A DNA stretch of 10,390 bases from Desulfonatronospira sp. GTDB lineage: Bacteria; Desulfobacterota; Desulfovibrionia; Desulfovibrionales; Desulfonatronovibrionaceae. Location of the stretch: contig PWGS01000305.1 of NCBI GenBank assembly GCA_003554505.1, positions 1 to 10,390 of the forward strand, read 5' to 3'. Position 1 is the stretch's first letter, and every line of letters begins with the position of its first letter. The translations under genes were made by a program, and so were the position numbers. Below the pieces are notes generated by a model. It searched no databases and was not told where the DNA came from. It saw nothing but the letters and a program-made list of their open reading frames with translations. Shown in pieces: positions 6,766-10,390 of the stretch.

Positions 6766-8391
6766 ATGTCTGATCTTAAATCATGTCCCACAGTGGAACC
6801 GGATGAGTTCGTAGACAAAACCCTGAAAAACTATCCCCCCAAGGTGGCCAAAAAACGCCGGGCTCATATGCTTGTGCGCCAGGAGTCCGAAGAAAACCAG
6901 AATATAAATGCCAACGCCAGGAGCGTACCTGGGATTATTACCCAGAGAGGGTGCTGTTATGCCGGCTGCAAAGGAGTGGTCATCGGGCCTTACGGGGATA
7001 TGGTACACATAACCCACGGTCCCATCGGCTGCGGCTTTTATTCCTGGCTTACACGGCGCAACCTGTTCAAACCCGGAGAAGACGGCAAGAACTATTCAAC
7101 ATATTGCTTTTCCACGGATATGGAAGAACATGATATTATATTCGGCGGCGAAAAAAAACTGAAACAGGCCATTTATGAGGCTTATGAAACATTCAAACCC
7201 AATGCCATCAGCGTGCATGCTACCTGCCCCATTGGGCTTATTGGAGACGATGTACAGGCTGTAGCCAGGGAAGCTGAGGCAGAGCTTGGGGTCAAGGTCC
7301 TTGCTTTCAACTGCGAAGGTTACAAGGGAGTCAGCCAGTCCGCAGGTCACCACATCGCCAACAACAAGCTCTTTTCGGAAGTGGTGGGCACCTGTGACCA
7401 GCCCATTGAAGGCTACAGCGTCAACATCCTGGGAGAGTACAATATCGGTGGAGACGCCTGGGAAATTGAGAGAATCCTGAAGAAATGCGGCATCAGAGTC
7501 GGGGCCCCCTTCAGTGGTGACGGCAAATTCGAGGAAATGACCTCGGCACACATGGCCTCCCTGAATCTGGTCATGTGCTATCGCTCCATCAATTATCTGG
7601 CGGACATGATGGAAACCAGATTCGGCATCCCCTGGGCCAAGGTCAATTTTATCGGGGTCAGTGCCATGTCCAAGTCCCTGCGCAAAATTGCCAGATTCTT
7701 TGAAGACCCTGAGCTTACCAGCAAAGTTGAGCAGGTCATTCAGGAGGAAGAAGAGCGGGTGTATAAAGAGCTTGCCCCCTACAAAGAGCGCCTGCAGGGT
7801 AAAACAGCCATGCTGTTTGTAGGTGGCTCCAGGGCCCATCACTATCAGGACCTGTTGAAAGATCTGGGGTTAACCCCTGTAGCGGCCGGTTATGAATTCG
7901 CCCACCGCGATGACTACGAGGGCAGCCAGATAGTATCTGACATCAAGCTGGATGCCGACAGCAGAAACATTGAAGAGCTCAAGGTCACTCCCCACCCGGA
8001 AAAGTACAGGCCCCGCCTGTCTCCGGAAAAACAAAAACAGCTGGAAGAGGAAAAGGTGCTCAAGCACTACCATGGAATGATTCCCGACATGCCCTCCGGG
8101 ACTCTGGTCATTGACGATATCAGTCATGCCGAACTCGAACGTCTCATCCTGGACCTGAGACCGGACATCGTTCTTTCCGGAATCAAGGACAAGTATGTCA
8201 TTGAAAAGTTTGGAATACCCAGCAAGCAGATACACAACTACGACTATTCAGGACCATTTTCCGGATATGAGGGAGCGATCAACTTTGCCCGGGAAATCGA
8301 CATGATGATCCACAACCCGGCCTGGAAGTTCATGGCCTCACCTTTCGAAAAAAAGCCTCTGCTGACTGCTGAACTGGGCGTGGACAAATAA
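6766..8391 (+). CDS. nifD: NifD, nitrogenase MoFe protein alpha chain
   Basis: Catalytic subunit that holds FeMo-co and half of the P-cluster ligands; it pairs with NifK as an alpha2beta2 tetramer. By alignment from memory with Azotobacter NifD, P-cluster cysteines are Cys63, Cys89 and Cys154. FeMo-co ligands are Cys271 (CYRSINY) and His490 (HNYDYSGPFSGYEG), with Gln191 and His195 in VSQSAGHH and Lys474 in GIKDK near homocitrate. Val71 matches the substrate-gating valine. All key residues are present, arguing for a functional Mo nitrogenase. At 541 residues it is longer than the proteobacterial type, with an extra segment at about 385-435 that is charged and lysine/glutamate-rich, like the roughly 50-residue insertion of Clostridium pasteurianum. 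Additional Cys64 and Cys68 flank the first P-cluster ligand. AGGAGG at 6756-6761 supports the start. Confidence 0.98.
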   Translation: MSDLKSCPTVEPDEFVDKTLKNYPPKVAKKRRAHMLVRQESEENQNINANARSVPGIITQRGCCYAGCKGVVIGPYGDMVHITHGPIGCGFYSWLTRRNLFKPGEDGKNYSTYCFSTDMEEHDIIFGGEKKLKQAIYEAYETFKPNAISVHATCPIGLIGDDVQAVAREAEAELGVKVLAFNCEGYKGVSQSAGHHIANNKLFSEVVGTCDQPIEGYSVNILGEYNIGGDAWEIERILKKCGIRVGAPFSGDGKFEEMTSAHMASLNLVMCYRSINYLADMMETRFGIPWAKVNFIGVSAMSKSLRKIARFFEDPELTSKVEQVIQEEEERVYKELAPYKERLQGKTAMLFVGGSRAHHYQDLLKDLGLTPVAAGYEFAHRDDYEGSQIVSDIKLDADSRNIEELKVTPHPEKYRPRLSPEKQKQLEEEKVLKHYHGMIPDMPSGTLVIDDISHAELERLILDLRPDIVLSGIKDKYVIEKFGIPSKQIHNYDYSGPFSGYEGAINFAREIDMMIHNPAWKFMASPFEKKPLLTAELGVDK

Positions 8392-8396
8392 AAAAC

Positions 8397-8402
8397 AAGG
8401 AG
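8397..8402 (+). promoter_or_regulatory. Shine-Dalgarno site deciding the nifK GTG start
   Basis: AAGGAG lies eight bases before GTG 8411. The next in-frame ATG is well inside conserved NifK sequence (residue 29), so the GTG is the credible start. Confidence 0.75.
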
Positions 8403-8410
8403 AAGACAAA

Positions 8411-9787
8411 GTGCTGGACCATACAACTTCAGAAATAACTCCCAGAAAGGCCCTCAGGGTCAACCCGGCCAAGACATGCCAGCCCATCGGGGCCATGTAC
8501 GCGGCCCTGGGTATAAACCGTTGCCTGCCTCACAGCCATGGCAGCCAGGGTTGCTGCTCCTATCACCGCAGCCACCTGACCAGGCACTACAAGGAGCCCG
8601 TGATGGCCTCCACCAGTTCTTTTACTGAGGGAGCATCCGTGTTCGGAGGCAGTCCGAATCTCAGGCAGTCCCTGAAAACCATATTCCAGACTTATGACCC
8701 GGATGTGGTGGCTGTGCACCCCACCTGCCTTTCGGAAACCATTGGTGACGATATCCCCACCATAGTCAAAAAAGCCAGCGAGGACGGAATCGTTCCCAGG
8801 GGAAAGTGGGTAATACATGCCAGCCCTCCAAGCTATGCAGGCTCTCACGTGACTGGATTTTCCAACATGGTCAAAGGCATGGTCGATTACTTTACCAACA
8901 AAGGGGAAAAAAAAGTCAAAGGCCAGATAAACATACTGCCCGGCTATGTAGAACCTCCGGACATGCGCAAGCTCAAGAGCATGGTAGCTGAGATGGGACT
9001 GACCCCTGTGGGGTTTCCGGACACCTCGGATGTCCTGGATACTCCCAAAACCGGCCATTATGAAATGTATCCCCCAGGGGGGACAAAAGGGGAAAAACTG
9101 TTAACCACTGGAGCCAGCGAATATACCATGGCCATGGGACACTTTTCATCAAAGGACCCAGCCGCCCATCTGGAACTAAAGGGTGGAGTTCCCTTCACCC
9201 TGAGCGACACCCCCATCGGGGTGCAGGCCACGGACCGGTTTTATCAGGGAATCATGGAAGCCACTGGAGCGGAAATCCCTAAGGCCCAGCTGGATGACCG
9301 GGGCCGGCTGGTGGATATGATGACAGACTACCAGCATTATCTCTATGGTAAGAAGGTGGCCCTGTGGGGGGATCCGGACCAGGTGATAAGCCTTGCGGAA
9401 TTCATGTCGGACATGGGTATGCAGCCTGTATGCATTATCACTGGAACACCGGGGAAAATATTTGAAAAAAGGCTCAAAGCTATCCTGGAGGGTAAGGCTT
9501 TGATGCCGGTTATAGCTCAGAAGCAGGATCTGTTTTACCTGCATCAGGTTATCAAAAAGCAACCTGTGGATCTTCTTGTGGGCAATACTTATGGAAAATA
9601 CATCGCCAGGGCTGAGGATACACCTTTTGTGCGTTTTGGTTTTCCCATACTGGACAGGGCCGGACACAGCTACTTTCCTAGTGTGGGGTACAAAGGAGGT
9701 ATTCACCTGCTCACCAGCATCGTAAACACGTTACTGGATCGTCAAGACCGCGATGCTCCTGACGAGCGTTTTGAACTGGTACTGTGA
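8411..9787 (+). CDS. nifK: NifK, nitrogenase MoFe protein beta chain (GTG start)
   Basis: Beta subunit of the MoFe protein, supplying the other P-cluster ligands and part of the NifH docking surface. The 458-residue protein has P-cluster cysteines Cys23 (AKTCQPIGA), Cys48 (GSQGCCSY) and Cys106 (HPTCLSETIGDD). Ser141 (PPSYAGSHVTG) corresponds to Azotobacter Ser188, which ligates the oxidised P-cluster. It lacks the roughly 50-residue N-terminal extension of proteobacterial NifK; this and its length match Clostridium pasteurianum NifK and complement the NifD insertion. Translation begins at GTG with AAGGAG eight bases upstream. The 19-base gap from nifD suggests coupled expression. It ends in a TGA 128 bases before nifE. 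Confidence 0.98.
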   Translation: MLDHTTSEITPRKALRVNPAKTCQPIGAMYAALGINRCLPHSHGSQGCCSYHRSHLTRHYKEPVMASTSSFTEGASVFGGSPNLRQSLKTIFQTYDPDVVAVHPTCLSETIGDDIPTIVKKASEDGIVPRGKWVIHASPPSYAGSHVTGFSNMVKGMVDYFTNKGEKKVKGQINILPGYVEPPDMRKLKSMVAEMGLTPVGFPDTSDVLDTPKTGHYEMYPPGGTKGEKLLTTGASEYTMAMGHFSSKDPAAHLELKGGVPFTLSDTPIGVQATDRFYQGIMEATGAEIPKAQLDDRGRLVDMMTDYQHYLYGKKVALWGDPDQVISLAEFMSDMGMQPVCIITGTPGKIFEKRLKAILEGKALMPVIAQKQDLFYLHQVIKKQPVDLLVGNTYGKYIARAEDTPFVRFGFPILDRAGHSYFPSVGYKGGIHLLTSIVNTLLDRQDRDAPDERFELVL

Positions 9788-9829
9788 TGAGCAAAGGGCA
9801 CTGAAAACAAATCCAGTACTAAAGGGTGA

Positions 9830-9856
9830 GGGATTTGTCGCCATCCGGCAAGTCCC
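9830..9856 (+). other. Strong hairpin in the nifK-nifE spacer
   Basis: GGGATTTGTCG (9830-9840) pairs with CGGCAAGTCCC (9846-9856) over 11 bp with two G-U pairs and a 5-base loop, CCATC. The following bases are GGAAAAAATCC with no U-tract, so it does not look like an intrinsic terminator. It could lower or protect expression at the boundary between the structural genes (HDK) and the cofactor-assembly genes (E onward). Confidence 0.55.
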
Positions 9857-9915
9857 GGAAAAAATCCACGGACCCGGCGTCTTGAGATTAGATTGAGAGA
9901 ACAAAGGATAACAAA

Positions 9916-10390
9916 ATGCAGTCTGAATTGCTTAAAGATAGACAGAAACAGGTCTACCAGAAAGGGACCGCTCCCTTTGACCTGGATTGCAATAAAGGCA
10001 GCCTGGCCGGAGCCGTCAGTCAGCGGGCCTGCGTATTCTGCGGCTCCAGGGTGGTGCTCTACCCCATTGCCGATGCCCTGCACCTGGTTCACGGTCCGGT
10101 GGGTTGTGCAGCCTACACCTGGGACATCCGGGGATCCCTGTCCTCGGGTCCTGAACTGTACCGTCTGAGTTTTACCACGGATCTCCAGGAAAAGGATGTC
10201 ATATTCGGCGGAGAAAAAAAGCTCTACCAGGCCCTGGTGGAACTCATCGAGCGCCATGACCCCAGAGCTGCCTTTGTCTACTCCACCTGTATCGTGGGAC
10301 TCATCGGGGATGACCTGGCAGGAGTATGCAAAAAGGTCAGCCGGGAAAAGGATATACCGGTCATCCCGGTGCAGTCCGAGGGATTCAAAG
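9916..10390 (+). CDS. nifE: NifE, FeMo-cofactor scaffold subunit (3' end outside window)
   Basis: NifE pairs with NifN in the scaffold where the NifB-made iron-sulfur core is matured with Mo and homocitrate before transfer to NifDK. The first 158 residues are visible. They include [20 protein letters not shown] at 25-44, [20 protein letters not shown] at 57-76, FGGEKKL at 97-103 and [11 protein letters not shown] at 123-133. Cys39, Cys64 and Cys125 correspond to the cluster-ligating cysteines conserved with Nif[10 protein letters not shown] and [17 protein letters not shown] distinguish NifE from NifD. AAAGGA at 9903-9908, seven bases before ATG 9916, supports the start. The reading frame is open at the window edge, so whether a NifN or NifN-B fusion follows cannot be seen. 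Confidence 0.95.
   Translation, partial: MQSELLKDRQKQVYQKGTAPFDLDCNKGSLAGAVSQRACVFCGSRVVLYPIADALHLVHGPVGCAAYTWDIRGSLSSGPELYRLSFTTDLQEKDVIFGGEKKLYQALVELIERHDPRAAFVYSTCIVGLIGDDLAGVCKKVSREKDIPVIPVQSEGFK

Noticed and set aside
7096..7842. 248-codon open frame antisense to nifD
   Set aside because: It covers conserved nifD codons; no plausible start context and no recognisable domain.

Overview
This window carries a molybdenum nitrogenase (nif) locus of the group III type found in anaerobes: NifH, the PII-like pair NifI1/NifI2 lying between nifH and nifD, NifD with an internal insertion, NifK with a short N-terminus, and the start of NifE. Next to it are part of a molybdate transporter, a NifA activator and a homocitrate synthase (NifV). 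The gene order, the protein flavour, the moderate base composition and a sigma54/NifA-style control system suggest an anaerobic sulfate reducer of the Desulfovibrionales (Desulfobacterota). That placement is inferred from family resemblance and no database search was run.

Layout. Bases 1-134 are AT-rich with no gene. On the + strand, modA (135-869) overlaps modC (869-1612) by one base. No permease gene (modB) is present, and modA has no convincing start codon or signal-peptide N-region. A leader of about 200 bases with a sigma54-like promoter and a 12-bp palindrome separates modC from nifA (1815-3359). nifV lies on the - strand (3398-4567), convergent with nifA and divergent from nifH. The 374-base gap from 4568 to 4941 holds what looks like a complete NifA/IHF/sigma54 control region for nifH. 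From 4942 to the window end, all on +, run nifH, nifI1, nifI2, nifD, nifK and a nifE cut by the window edge.

How the parts fit together. ModA/ModC would bring in molybdate and NifV would make the homocitrate of FeMo-co. NifE is half of the scaffold on which FeMo-co is built. NifD and NifK form the MoFe protein and NifH is its reductase. NifA should switch on nifH through sigma54, while NifI1/NifI2 should switch the assembled enzyme off when fixed nitrogen appears. The intergenic gaps after nifH and after nifK carry strong potential RNA hairpins without U-tracts, which suggests processing or attenuation within one long transcript.

No new type of biological system is apparent. The points worth a second look are regulatory and structural: the missing modB, the defective modA start, the possible sigma54 control of nifA, the variant NifA-type upstream site at nifH, and the intercistronic hairpins.
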